Positions 8,579-17,152 of a stretch of 64,000 nt of DNA are shown here, one piece after another. The position numbers and the translations under genes are program-made. Origin of the DNA: Mycobacterium kyorinense (GTDB lineage: Bacteria > Actinomycetota > Actinomycetes > Mycobacteriales > Mycobacteriaceae); contig NZ_LQPE01000164.1 in the NCBI RefSeq assembly GCF_002101735.1, positions 1 through 64,000 of the forward strand. Direction: 5' to 3'. Below the pieces are notes generated by a model. The model saw only the letters and a program-made list of their open reading frames with translations. It was not told where the DNA came from and ran no database searches. The first letter of the stretch is position 1. Each line of letters begins with the position of its first letter.

Positions 8579-10066
8579 ATGCGCTGCGTGGTCCTCGGCG
8601 CGACCGGATACCTTGGCACCCGGTTGATTTTCGAGCTGCTCTCGGAAGGTCACGACGTGCGGGTACTGGCCCGTAATCCCGCCAAGCTCAACGACGTTGG
8701 CTGGCGCGAGCAGGTCGATGTCGTCCAGGGTGATGTATCGGACGCCGACGCGGTGCAGCAGGCACTAGACGGACAACACGTTCTCTATTACCTTGTCCAT
8801 TCCCTGATGCGGCCTGACTTCGTCGATTTCGACGCCCAGGCTGCCCGCATCGTCGCCGACGCCGCCGCGGCCGCCAGGTTGTCCCGAATCGTCTATGTCG
8901 GCGGCATCACCGCCGAGCAGCAGGAACTGTCCGACCATCTGAGCTCACGGGCACACGTGGGCCGGTTGTTAAGCGAGTCCGGCGTACCGACCGTGGAGCT
9001 GCGGGCGGCCGCGATCATCGGCGCCGGCTCGGCCAGTTTCGAAATGCTGCGCTACCTGACCGAACGTCTGCCGTTGATGATCACTCCTCGCTGGCTGCGA
9101 ACCCGCGTGCAGCCCATCGCAATTCGCGACGTGCTGTACTACCTGGCCCATGCCGCGAGCCTGCCCCCGGAGGTGAACCGCGCGTTCGACATCGGTGGGC
9201 CCGACGTGTTCACATACACCGGCATGATCCGCAAATTCGCCGCGGTCGCGGGTCTGCAGCGGCGGATAGCGCTGCCGGTACCTGTACTGAGCCCCTGGTT
9301 GTCCGCGCAGTGGGTCCATCTGGTCACACCGCTTCCGCGCCGGCTCGCAGTGTCGCTGATGGAATCGCTGAAAAACGACGTGACGTGCGCCGAACACGAC
9401 ATCGCCCGCTATATCGGTGACCCACCAGGCGGATTGACGCATTACGAAGACGCCGTGGAACTGGCCCTCACACATCTACGCAACGAGGAGTTACGCACTC
9501 GATGGGCCCGGTCCGACGGCGACGATGCGCCATCGCGTCCACTCCCCACCGATCCGGACTGGGCCGGCGGCTCGCTGTACGAGGGCAAGCGGGAACTAAG
9601 AACATCGGCTGATGCCGCAACGCTGTGGCAGGTCATCGAATCCGTGGGCGCCGACCACGGCTGGTCGGCTTCACCTTTGGCGTGGTCGTTACGCGGGTGG
9701 ATCGCCCAGCTGGCAAGCAAGGCGGGGATCCGTCGGGCTGCACGCGATACCCACGGTCTCCACCACGGCGAAGCTCTCGACTGGTGGCGAGTCGAGCACA
9801 TCGACGCGCCGCATCTGCTGAGACTACGCGCCGATCTTCCGCTGCCGGGCCGCCTTTGGCTGGAAATGTCCGTGCAGCCGGGCGATCGCGTTGCCTATCG
9901 CCAACGCGTACTGTTTCAGCCCTACGGGCTGGGCGGGCAGCTGTTCTGGAATAGCTTGCGGCCGCTACACGATGCCATATTCGGCGGCATCGCCCGCGAT
10001 ATCGCGACCGCCGCCTCGCGGTCCGGAATGCCGGTGGCGCCAGTCGCTGATGAGTCGGGCTCGTGA
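8579..10066 (+). CDS. NAD(P)-binding SDR-like protein with C-terminal DUF2867
   Basis: A 495-residue two-part protein. The N-terminus is an atypical SDR/NmrA-like Rossmann domain (GATGYLG at residues 7-13, then RVLARNP). From about residue 320 to the end it resembles DUF2867, a domain of unknown role. I start it at ATG 8579 because a GAGGAG site lies at 8566-8571. An in-frame ATG at 8552 would add nine residues. It is the last gene of the carotenoid operon, 4 bp after DUF2784. NAD(P)H-dependent reduction of a carotenoid or related lipid is only inference. Confidence 0.75.
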   Translation: MRCVVLGATGYLGTRLIFELLSEGHDVRVLARNPAKLNDVGWREQVDVVQGDVSDADAVQQALDGQHVLYYLVHSLMRPDFVDFDAQAARIVADAAAAARLSRIVYVGGITAEQQELSDHLSSRAHVGRLLSESGVPTVELRAAAIIGAGSASFEMLRYLTERLPLMITPRWLRTRVQPIAIRDVLYYLAHAASLPPEVNRAFDIGGPDVFTYTGMIRKFAAVAGLQRRIALPVPVLSPWLSAQWVHLVTPLPRRLAVSLMESLKNDVTCAEHDIARYIGDPPGGLTHYEDAVELALTHLRNEELRTRWARSDGDDAPSRPLPTDPDWAGGSLYEGKRELRTSADAATLWQVIESVGADHGWSASPLAWSLRGWIAQLASKAGIRRAARDTHGLHHGEALDWWRVEHIDAPHLLRLRADLPLPGRLWLEMSVQPGDRVAYRQRVLFQPYGLGGQLFWNSLRPLHDAIFGGIARDIATAASRSGMPVAPVADESGS

Positions 10067-10235
10067 CCCCACCAGGACCTGACGGTTAGCCGCGGTGCGG
10101 GGCACACAGATATGCGCCACGTAACCTTGGCGGCGTCCAGGCCCGGCTTTCAATGTGGACCCGGCGGGTCTCCGGTCGCCGTACATGGGGTGCCGATACG
10201 CTGGTCGACACATCGCGGAAGAGGAACGCAGACAC

Positions 10236-10844
10236 GTGGCCAAGCGTGGCGCTGGTAAGGCACAGTCCCGGGAAGAGCTGGAAAAGCTCATGTCGGCTGA
10301 CATGCGGGCGATCACAGCTCAGGCCGACCGTATTGGTCGCCACTTCGCGCGTAGCCACCAGGTGAGCGACAACGATTTTCACGCCTTGCTCCACATCATG
10401 GTCGCCGAAACCGCGGGAGCGCCGCTGACGCTCGCCCAACTGCGACAGCGGATGGGCGTTTCGGCGGCGGCCATCACCTATCTGGTGGACCGGATGATCG
10501 ACGCCGGCCACATCCGCCGCGAACCTGACCCGGCCGATCGTCGCAAAGCGTTGCTGCGCTACGAGGACAGCGGCCTGGCGTTGGCCCATACCTTCTTCAG
10601 TCCCTTGGGCACGCACCTGCGATCGGCGATCGCCGACCTCCCAGACAAGGATTTGGCTGCCGCACACCGGGTCTTCACCGCGATGATCGCGTCCATGTCA
10701 CTCTTCGAAGAGGAATTGTGTTCCCTGGAGAAGGCAGCTATCGCGAAAAGCGGTAGAGCTACTACGAATCGACGTCGTAAGGCGGCGACGCACCGGGCTG
10801 CGCAATCTTCGAAACGTTCTGGCCGAGCATCCGCTGCTCGATGA
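10236..10844 (+). CDS. MarR family transcriptional regulator
   Basis: A 202-residue winged-helix regulator. The MarR core is APLTLAQLRQRMGVSAAA followed by YLVDRMIDAGHIRRE and a DPADRRKALL wing, about residues 60-110. The last 30 residues are Lys/Arg/Ser rich. GTG 10236 is chosen because GAGGA lies at 10221-10225. The frame also extends to an ATG at 10155. It sits between the two arms of the carotenoid island and converges with the glycosyltransferase gene, sharing 83 bp. MarR proteins near actinobacterial crt genes (CrtR of Corynebacterium) repress them, so it is the best candidate for the sites at 1309 and 13643. Confidence 0.8.
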   Translation: MAKRGAGKAQSREELEKLMSADMRAITAQADRIGRHFARSHQVSDNDFHALLHIMVAETAGAPLTLAQLRQRMGVSAAAITYLVDRMIDAGHIRREPDPADRRKALLRYEDSGLALAHTFFSPLGTHLRSAIADLPDKDLAAAHRVFTAMIASMSLFEEELCSLEKAAIAKSGRATTNRRRKAATHRAAQSSKRSGRASAAR

Positions 10845-12045
10845 GGTCCGCTCCACGCGCGACACCGCCGGTCGCCGCGAACCCGGCGGCCACCCGGCCT
10901 GCGCCGTCGACCATCGTCATCGCCTCGCGCACTTTGGCCCTTAGCCGCCGGGGACTGAGCCTCCTCAGAGGTAACCGGGTACCGCATCGCGCCATCTGCA
11001 CCCGACGCGCGACCTCGGCCTGATCCCGGGCGAAGGGCACCACACAGACAGGCACACCGCGGTCGAGCGCTTTGACGGTGCTGCCCATTCCGCCGTGGGT
11101 GATCGCACAGCACGCGCGCTCGAGCACGGCAGTGTGCGGCGTGAACTGGCACACCGTCGCATTCGACGTATGGGGTAGTCCGTTCGGAACACCTGCCGGA
11201 AATGTGGCAACGACGTGCACCGGCTCATCAGCGAGCGCCTGAAGCGCGACCCGGCCAAGCACGCTATCGGCCTGCTTGATCGAGGAGGTGCTGACCAACA
11301 CGAGGGGCCGATCGACGGCGGTCATCCAGCTCGGCGGTTCTGGCGGCGCGAGTTCTGTCGCGCAGGCCCCGATCAGGTGCACGGAGTCACCCCAATCCGG
11401 GTGGCGGTATTCGAACGGCTCACCACCGACCGCCAAAAGGAGCGGTGCTCGGCGCATCAACTCGTCGACCGAGTCGACTGTCGGCACACCACACTGGAAG
11501 CGAATAGCGTTGATTGGCGGCAAAACTCGGTTGTCGAACAGCGCGGCCACCACGGGGCGCATGACTGCGTCGCGAACCGTCCCCACCACGCCGGGCAACG
11601 GTCGCAAACCGGGGCCGAACGGTGGCACACCACGCGACCCCAAGTATGGGGTGAACGGTGAAAATATCAGCCACGGCACGTCTGCCGCCTCAGCGACGGC
11701 CATGGCGCCCCAGCAGTTGGCATCGACGATCACGGCGTCGGGCCGCACACCAGCGATCGCTTGCCGCAGATCGTCGACTTCGAGTACGGCCCGTCGACAC
11801 AACACGTCGATGGATCTTTCCAGCACGCCGAGGGCGTTCCGCGCCAGCCAATCCCGGCCGTCGACGGCTTCGATACGCGGGTCGACTGGCTGGACGTGCA
11901 GCCCGGGCATTCTCGCGCGGGTGACGCCCGACGCCATCGTGCGCAGGTGAACCTGATGACCGCGATCGGCCAGCTCGGCCAACAGCGCGGTGATCGGCAG
12001 CAGGTGTCCGAGTGCCGGCGAGCCGTAGGCGAGAATCACTGCCAT
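10762..12045 (-). CDS. GT1 family glycosyltransferase (possible carotenoid glycosyltransferase)
   Basis: A 427-residue GT-B fold enzyme of the UGT/MGT type. The catalytic-type histidine lies in GHLLP (His14). The nucleotide-sugar signature HGGMGS is at residues 317-322, followed by PFARDQ at 337-342. It begins 4 bp after the idi2 stop, so it is third in the tspO-idi2-GT operon. In other organisms CrtX-type members glycosylate carotenoid hydroxyls. That role is inferred here from the neighbourhood, and macrolide or lipid glycosylation is the alternative. The 3' end overlaps the convergent marR gene. Confidence 0.78.
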   Translation of the reverse strand: MAVILAYGSPALGHLLPITALLAELADRGHQVHLRTMASGVTRARMPGLHVQPVDPRIEAVDGRDWLARNALGVLERSIDVLCRRAVLEVDDLRQAIAGVRPDAVIVDANCWGAMAVAEAADVPWLIFSPFTPYLGSRGVPPFGPGLRPLPGVVGTVRDAVMRPVVAALFDNRVLPPINAIRFQCGVPTVDSVDELMRRAPLLLAVGGEPFEYRHPDWGDSVHLIGACATELAPPEPPSWMTAVDRPLVLVSTSSIKQADSVLGRVALQALADEPVHVVATFPAGVPNGLPHTSNATVCQFTPHTAVLERACCAITHGGMGSTVKALDRGVPVCVVPFARDQAEVARRVQMARCGTRLPLRRLSPRRLRAKVREAMTMVDGAGRVAAGFAATGGVARGADLIEQRMLGQNVSKIAQPGASPPYDVDS

Positions 12046-12049
12046 CGGG

Positions 12050-13081
12050 TCATCCGGCGGGTATCAACCGCACAGCCCGTAGACCCGCGAGATCGCGAAC
12101 ACCGCAGCCGTGCAAGCAGATCTTGAACTCGTCGATGAAGCGCTGCAGCCAATCCTCGACCGCATCAGCGGATCCGATCGCCGCTTCGAGCAATGGGCGC
12201 GCAATCGCCACCACGTCGGCACCCAAGGCGATCGCCTTGGCCGCGTCCATACCGGTCCGGATGCCGCCGGACGCCACCAATGGCATTGTGGGCCACACGT
12301 CGCGGACCTCGGCGATAGCTTGTGCCGTCGGAATACCCCAGTCGGCCAGATCGGGATAGCGCAACTCCCCGTAACGAACCAACTGCTCCACCGCAGACCA
12401 TGACGTCCCCCCGGCCCCTGCGACGTCGATCGCGGCGATCGGCGGCTCGGTGCACAGCCGGGTCAACTCGGCGACGGCCGCGGCGCCGAGGCCATGCCCC
12501 ACCTCTTTGAGCAGCAATGGATACCTTAACTCGGAGGCGACATCGCACAGGCGGCTCAGTGAGCCGGAGAAGTCGGTGTCGCCACGATGCTGCATCGCCT
12601 CCTGCAACGGATTGGTGTGTACCGCAAGCGCATCCGCGCTGACGCGGTCAAGCGCCTTGGCGATGTCGGGCACCGCGTCCTTCGTCAATTGCGCCAATCC
12701 GATGTTGCCGAAGAGCAATATGTCGGGCGCCACATCGCGAACGGTGAAGCTGTCTGCGGCCTGCTCACTGTCGAGCATGATCCGCTGCGATCCGAGCATC
12801 ATCCCGATGCCCAACCGTTGTGCCGCCTCCGCCAGATTCCGGTTGATCGTGCCCGACAGCTGCGCGCCTCCCGTCATCGCGCCGATCAGCACCGGCGCGC
12901 GCAGCGGCACGCCCAAAAACGCGGTGGACAGGTCGATATCGGCAAGGCTGGTTTGCGTCAGCGCGTTGTACGGCAAGCGATAGCGCTCCAGGCCGGTGGT
13001 CATGCTCGGGTAGCCGACATCGCCGTCACGACACACATCGATGTGACGACGCTTGCGGTCCGTGATGCCGCCGTCCGTCAT
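12050..13081 (-). CDS. fni: Isopentenyl-diphosphate delta-isomerase, type 2
   Basis: An FMN- and NADPH-dependent enzyme that interconverts IPP and DMAPP, feeding GGPP synthesis. The family start (ITDRKRRHIDVC), the TTGLERYRLPYNAL segment and FMN-barrel motifs such as GAMTGG and ASGGIRTGMD are all visible. The 343-residue length is normal. I choose ATG 13081 because it overlaps the tspO stop (ATGA) and gives the canonical N-terminus. The frame itself is open another 180 codons upstream through tspO, which is shadow. Confidence 0.88.
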   Translation of the reverse strand: MTDGGITDRKRRHIDVCRDGDVGYPSMTTGLERYRLPYNALTQTSLADIDLSTAFLGVPLRAPVLIGAMTGGAQLSGTINRNLAEAAQRLGIGMMLGSQRIMLDSEQAADSFTVRDVAPDILLFGNIGLAQLTKDAVPDIAKALDRVSADALAVHTNPLQEAMQHRGDTDFSGSLSRLCDVASELRYPLLLKEVGHGLGAAAVAELTRLCTEPPIAAIDVAGAGGTSWSAVEQLVRYGELRYPDLADWGIPTAQAIAEVRDVWPTMPLVASGGIRTGMDAAKAIALGADVVAIARPLLEAAIGSADAVEDWLQRFIDEFKICLHGCGVRDLAGLRAVRLIPAG

Positions 13082-13566
13082 AAAGATGAAATTCCCTGCT
13101 GTCGGTTGAGCAGCCAAATGTGCGTCGACAGCACCGTCGCGAATGCACACCACAACGGGTAAACCCCCAACGGCCAAGCTTTGACGCCGCGCACCGCCAC
13201 CGCCCGTCGCGTCAAGTCCGCGCTGCTGGCGGTCAACGCCCCGGCGACGAGTGCCGCTGCTCCCAGACGGTGCCGATTGAAGAAAATCCACGACCAGCTG
13301 CCGTTGAGGACGAGGTTGCCTGCAAGGGCGATCTGGTAGGCGCGTGCGTCGGGCCCCAGCTCGTCGATCGTCGAGGCTGACACCAGCGCGGTGTCGGCAT
13401 ACAGGGCCGGCCATACTACTGGAAACGCCTGCCGCGGAGGCTGATACGACGGTGTGCGTAGCCGTGCGTACCACGGGGAGCGAACAGCTGGCCCGCTGGC
13501 CAGACCGCCGATCACCGCTGCGGCGGCTACACCTGCAGCCGTGGCGGCCAGGGTAGAGGCGCGCAT
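13078..13566 (-). CDS. tspO: TspO/MBR family protein (CrtK-like)
   Basis: A five-helix membrane protein of 162 residues. TspO hallmarks include SPWYARLRTPSYQPPRQAF near the N-terminus, PVVWPALYAD, and the aromatic NGSWSWIFFNRHRLG segment. Family members bind porphyrins; in photosynthetic bacteria TspO (CrtK) tunes carotenoid and tetrapyrrole gene expression. ATG 13566 is preferred over ATG 13590 because a strong AAGGAG lies 5 bp before it. It leads the minus-strand isoprenoid operon and faces the MMPL gene across a 109-bp divergent region. Confidence 0.85.
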   Translation of the reverse strand: MRASTLAATAAGVAAAAVIGGLASGPAVRSPWYARLRTPSYQPPRQAFPVVWPALYADTALVSASTIDELGPDARAYQIALAGNLVLNGSWSWIFFNRHRLGAAALVAGALTASSADLTRRAVAVRGVKAWPLGVYPLWCAFATVLSTHIWLLNRQQGISSL

Positions 13567-13642
13567 ACCGTCTCCTTGGTCGATTGTCATATATCCGCCT
13601 GGAACCAGAGAGTACCCACAACTCGGATAGATTGTTCAGTTG

Positions 13643-13655
13643 CTTAACGATTTAG
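13643..13655. promoter_or_regulatory. Operator-like near-palindrome between tspO and mmpL
   Basis: CTTAACGATTTAG resembles the crtE-upstream palindrome: same CTTAA left arm, 3-bp spacer, one mismatch in the right arm. It is 20 bp before the GTG of the MMPL gene and 76 bp before tspO, so one bound protein could affect both. Confidence 0.4.
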
Positions 13656-13675
13656 TTGGATGAGAGGCTCTCAGC

Positions 13676-15904
13676 GTGCTGTGGGACCGCCAGTCCGCTC
13701 TGGTGACGCACCGTCGTTCATGGTTAATCGCTCTAGCCGTCTTGACGGTCTGCGGCGCATTGATGGCAATCACCGGCAACAACAGCGCCGCCAACCAGTC
13801 GCCGGTCTCCGTGCCCAGCTCGTCGGAATCGGCCAGAGCCACGGCGGCGCTGGCCCAATTTGCCGGTGGCGACGCGGCCACAGCGATTCTGGTGATTACT
13901 CGCACCGACGGATCAACACTGACGTCAGCTGACGTGGACGCCAGCGAGCGGGCCCGCGACCGCATGCACCGCAGTCCGCAGGCGTTGCCCGCGGCCTCGA
14001 CCCCGGTAGTGGTGTCGCGCGACGGAAAAGCCGCGATCACGACCGCCTCGGTGAGCGCCAAGCTGTCCGGCTTCGAGCTCAACGATGCGGTCAAAGGGCT
14101 GCGGGCGGCCGCTAGCGACGGATTGCCCGCAACGCTGAGCGCACACCTGACCGGCGGGCCGGCGTTCGGCGCCGATATCGCCAATGCATTTTCGGGCGCG
14201 AACATCACACTGCTCGTGGTCACCGCTCTGGTCGTCGCGCTGCTGCTGGTGATTACGTATCGCTCCCCGGTGCTATGGCTGGTTCCCCTGGCCGTGATCG
14301 CGTTGGCCGACCGAGTGGCATCGGTGTTGGGAACGATCGTGGCCGGGGCAACAGGGCTTACCTTCGACGGCGCCACCGCCGGCATCACCAGCGTGCTGGT
14401 ATTCGGCGCTGGCACGAACTATGCGCTCCTGCTCATTTCGCGCTATCGCGAAGAACTGCGAAACGACACCGATCAGCGCACGGCGTTGCGGCGAGCGGTG
14501 CGCGCTGCCGGCCCGGCGATTCTGGCCAGCAACGCGACGGTGGTATTGGCCCTGCTGACGCTGGTCCTGGCCGTAACGCCGAGCACCCGCAGTCTCGGCG
14601 TGTGCGCGGCCTGCGGGCTGGTCGTTGCGGCCATTCTGCTGCTGTTCGTCTTGCCGCCACTGCTGGCGCTCTGCGGCCGGCGAGTGTTTTGGCCCTTCAT
14701 TCCGCGCGCCGGCGACGCGCAAACAACGGCGACCGGCGGCTGGCAGCGCGTAGCTGAAGCATTGGGCCGCCAGCCCGCCGCCGTCTGCGCTGTCGCGGTC
14801 ACCGTACTGGCCGCCTCGAGCGCCGGGCTGCTCGGAACCCACATCGGGCTGTCACAGACCGAGCAGTTCCGCGTGCAAGCCGACTCGGTCTCCGGATTCC
14901 GAACATTGGCCGCACATTTCCCCGGCGGCGCATCCGATCCCACCGTCGTGATCGCACCCACCGCACGGGCAGCACAGGTTCAGCAGGCCATCGTGGCGGT
15001 GCCCCGCGTCGTCTCGGCGATGCCTGCGGGCCAGTCGCCGACCGGACTGACCAAGTGGTCCGTGGTGCTCGACGCGGCTCCGTCGAGCAACGATGCATTC
15101 AATACCATTGCCGCGCTGCGCAATTCGGTGCGATCAGCAGACCCGTCCGCCCTGGTCGGGGGCGCGGACGCGCAAGCCTCGGATGTTCGCGCGGCCGCGA
15201 CGCGCGACCGGCGCGTGGTGATCCCGGCGATACTGCTGGTGGTCCTGGTCGTGCTGTACGTACTGCTGCGGGCGGTGCTTGCCCCGCCGGTGCTCGTCGC
15301 GGCCACGGTGCTCAGCGCGCTGGCCGCGCTGGGTCTGGGCGGCTGGGCCAGCATTCACCTCTTCGGGTTTCCCGCGCTGGACAACAGCACACCACTGTTC
15401 GCGTTCCTGTTCCTGGTCGCGCTCGGGGTCGACTACACCATCTTCCTGGTGACCCGCGCCCGCGAGGAGACTCCCGAGCACGGCGCACGCGACGGCATGG
15501 TGCGTGCCGTCTCGGCCACCGGTGGCGTCATCACCAGCGCCGGAATCGTGCTGGCGGCGGTGTTCTGTGTGCTCGGCGTGCTGCCGCTGATCGTGTTGAC
15601 CCAATTGGGCATCATCGTCGGGCTCGGGATCTTGCTGGATACCTTCGTCGTTCGCACCCTGGTCATTCCGGCGCTGTTCGCGATGATCGGTATCCGGATC
15701 TGGTGGCCTACTTTCCGCCGATGCGCTGATAGCGCCGAAGCGCCTCCACGCGCTCCGCAGCATGGTCGACAATCGGGGCTGGGTAGCCGCTCGGACGCGG
15801 GCCGCTCTTCAAGTGGACATCATCGACGTCAGCCAGCTCGGGAATCCAGCGCCGAATGTAATCGCCTGCCGGATCGAACTTCTGACCCTGCGTCGTCGGA
15901 TTGA
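13676..15904 (+). CDS. MMPL/RND family transporter
   Basis: A 742-residue membrane transporter of the MMPL family: one N-terminal helix, an external domain, a bundle of about five helices (residues 180-330), a second external domain and a second bundle (residues 505-680). FGAGTNYALLLISRYREE and FLVALGVDYTIFLVTRAREE are the paired MMPL helix-4-like signatures. It would move a lipid or hydrophobic product. MMPL genes accompany crt genes in Corynebacterium, so carotenoid or terpenoid export is a fair inference. It starts at GTG 13676. The last 60 codons (after WWPTFRR) are low-complexity and run 197 bp antisense into phr, so the ancestral stop was probably lost. Confidence 0.82.
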   Translation: MLWDRQSALVTHRRSWLIALAVLTVCGALMAITGNNSAANQSPVSVPSSSESARATAALAQFAGGDAATAILVITRTDGSTLTSADVDASERARDRMHRSPQALPAASTPVVVSRDGKAAITTASVSAKLSGFELNDAVKGLRAAASDGLPATLSAHLTGGPAFGADIANAFSGANITLLVVTALVVALLLVITYRSPVLWLVPLAVIALADRVASVLGTIVAGATGLTFDGATAGITSVLVFGAGTNYALLLISRYREELRNDTDQRTALRRAVRAAGPAILASNATVVLALLTLVLAVTPSTRSLGVCAACGLVVAAILLLFVLPPLLALCGRRVFWPFIPRAGDAQTTATGGWQRVAEALGRQPAAVCAVAVTVLAASSAGLLGTHIGLSQTEQFRVQADSVSGFRTLAAHFPGGASDPTVVIAPTARAAQVQQAIVAVPRVVSAMPAGQSPTGLTKWSVVLDAAPSSNDAFNTIAALRNSVRSADPSALVGGADAQASDVRAAATRDRRVVIPAILLVVLVVLYVLLRAVLAPPVLVAATVLSALAALGLGGWASIHLFGFPALDNSTPLFAFLFLVALGVDYTIFLVTRAREETPEHGARDGMVRAVSATGGVITSAGIVLAAVFCVLGVLPLIVLTQLGIIVGLGILLDTFVVRTLVIPALFAMIGIRIWWPTFRRCADSAEAPPRAPQHGRQSGLGSRSDAGRSSSGHHRRQPARESSAECNRLPDRTSDPASSD

Positions 15905-17048
15905 ACACCCGAAAGTAGGGCGCCGCGTCAGTGCCGCATCCGGCCGACCACTGCCACCCGTGCTGATTGTTGGCCATGTCGCCGTCGACCAACTGGTCCA
16001 AGAACCACCGCGCACCCCATTGCCAGGGCAGGTGCAGATCCTTGACCAGAAACGACGCGACGATCATCCGGACCCGGTTGTGCAAGTATCCGGTCCGGCG
16101 CAGCTGGCGCATGCCCGCATCGACTATCGGAAACCCGGTCTCGCCGGCTTTCCACGCCTCGAACAACCGCTCGGCGTCCTGTCCGCTGTCGGTTTCGATG
16201 GCGTCGAAATCGCGGTTCCAGTTCCACCACGCGCTGTGCGGCCAATGGTGCAAGACCGCCGCATAGAAGTCACGAAAAGCCAACTCGCGCAGGTAAGCAC
16301 GCGGACCGCCGCGACGTAGGTCCAAGTCGGCCACCATAGTCCTGGGATGAATCGTGCCGAACTTCAAGTGCGCCGACATGCGGCTGGTGCCGTCGCGGTC
16401 TGGCCGGTTCCGGTCCTCGGCATACCGGTCGAGGCCGTCCTCGACGAAGCCGTGCCACTGCTGTAACGCGGCCGCCTCGCCACCCGAGACATCAAGCGCG
16501 GCACCGGGATCGGGGATCGCCGCGTGCTTCTTCGAAATGCCGGCCGGATCGAGCCAGCGTGCCGAGCCGCGCCCGGTTCGCGCCGGTGCCCGCCAGCCGA
16601 CGTCGTGCCACTGGCGGAAGAACGGGGTGAACACCTTGTACGGTGCGCCGTCGTCCTTCACGACCCGTCCCGGCGAAACCAGATACGGCGATCCCGTCGT
16701 CACCAGCGGCACCTCTCCCAGCGCCGAGCGCACCCGCTCGTCGCGGCGCCGCCCGTACGGCGCGAAGTCCTCCGAGACATGCACCGCAGAGGCATCAACC
16801 TCCTTGGCGATCAGCGGGATTCGCTCTTCCGGCAGCCCGCGGATCACCAACAATCGACCATCGAGGTCGTCGCGCAGCTGGCGCAACGAGTCGCCGAGGA
16901 ACTGCAGCCGACGCTGGCCTGACGAGGATTCCAGCCGCGGATCCAACACGAAGCAGGCGAGCACCTCGTCGCCGTCGGACGCCGCGGCGGCCAATGACGG
17001 CAGATCGTTCAGCCGAAGATCGCGGCGAAACCACAACAAGCTAGGCAT
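15708..17048 (-). CDS. phrB: Deoxyribodipyrimidine photolyase (class I)
   Basis: A light-driven repair enzyme for cyclobutane pyrimidine dimers, 446 residues. The N-terminal antenna domain starts LLWFRRDLRLNDLPSL. The FAD domain shows RMSAHLKFGTIHPR, RTGYLHNRVRMIVASFLVKD and DMANNQHGWQWSAGCGTDA, including the Trp-rich electron path region. It converges on the MMPL gene. Pairing of photolyase with carotenoid genes is common in light-induced clusters and supports a photoprotection theme. Confidence 0.92.
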   Translation of the reverse strand: MPSLLWFRRDLRLNDLPSLAAAASDGDEVLACFVLDPRLESSSGQRRLQFLGDSLRQLRDDLDGRLLVIRGLPEERIPLIAKEVDASAVHVSEDFAPYGRRRDERVRSALGEVPLVTTGSPYLVSPGRVVKDDGAPYKVFTPFFRQWHDVGWRAPARTGRGSARWLDPAGISKKHAAIPDPGAALDVSGGEAAALQQWHGFVEDGLDRYAEDRNRPDRDGTSRMSAHLKFGTIHPRTMVADLDLRRGGPRAYLRELAFRDFYAAVLHHWPHSAWWNWNRDFDAIETDSGQDAERLFEAWKAGETGFPIVDAGMRQLRRTGYLHNRVRMIVASFLVKDLHLPWQWGARWFLDQLVDGDMANNQHGWQWSAGCGTDAAPYFRVFNPTTQGQKFDPAGDYIRRWIPELADVDDVHLKSGPRPSGYPAPIVDHAAERVEALRRYQRIGGK

Positions 17049-17152
17049 CCGGTGCGGCTTTGACCTCTAACCCGATGTGCACCTCGTCGATCCCGCCGCG
17101 CACCAGGGGGCTCCCCATCAGCAGCAAATACACGGCTCCAACGTAGCCGAAG

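Noticed and set aside
11215..12126. Plus-strand frames across the glycosyltransferase gene
   Set aside because: Antisense to a glycosyltransferase with the HGGMGS motif.
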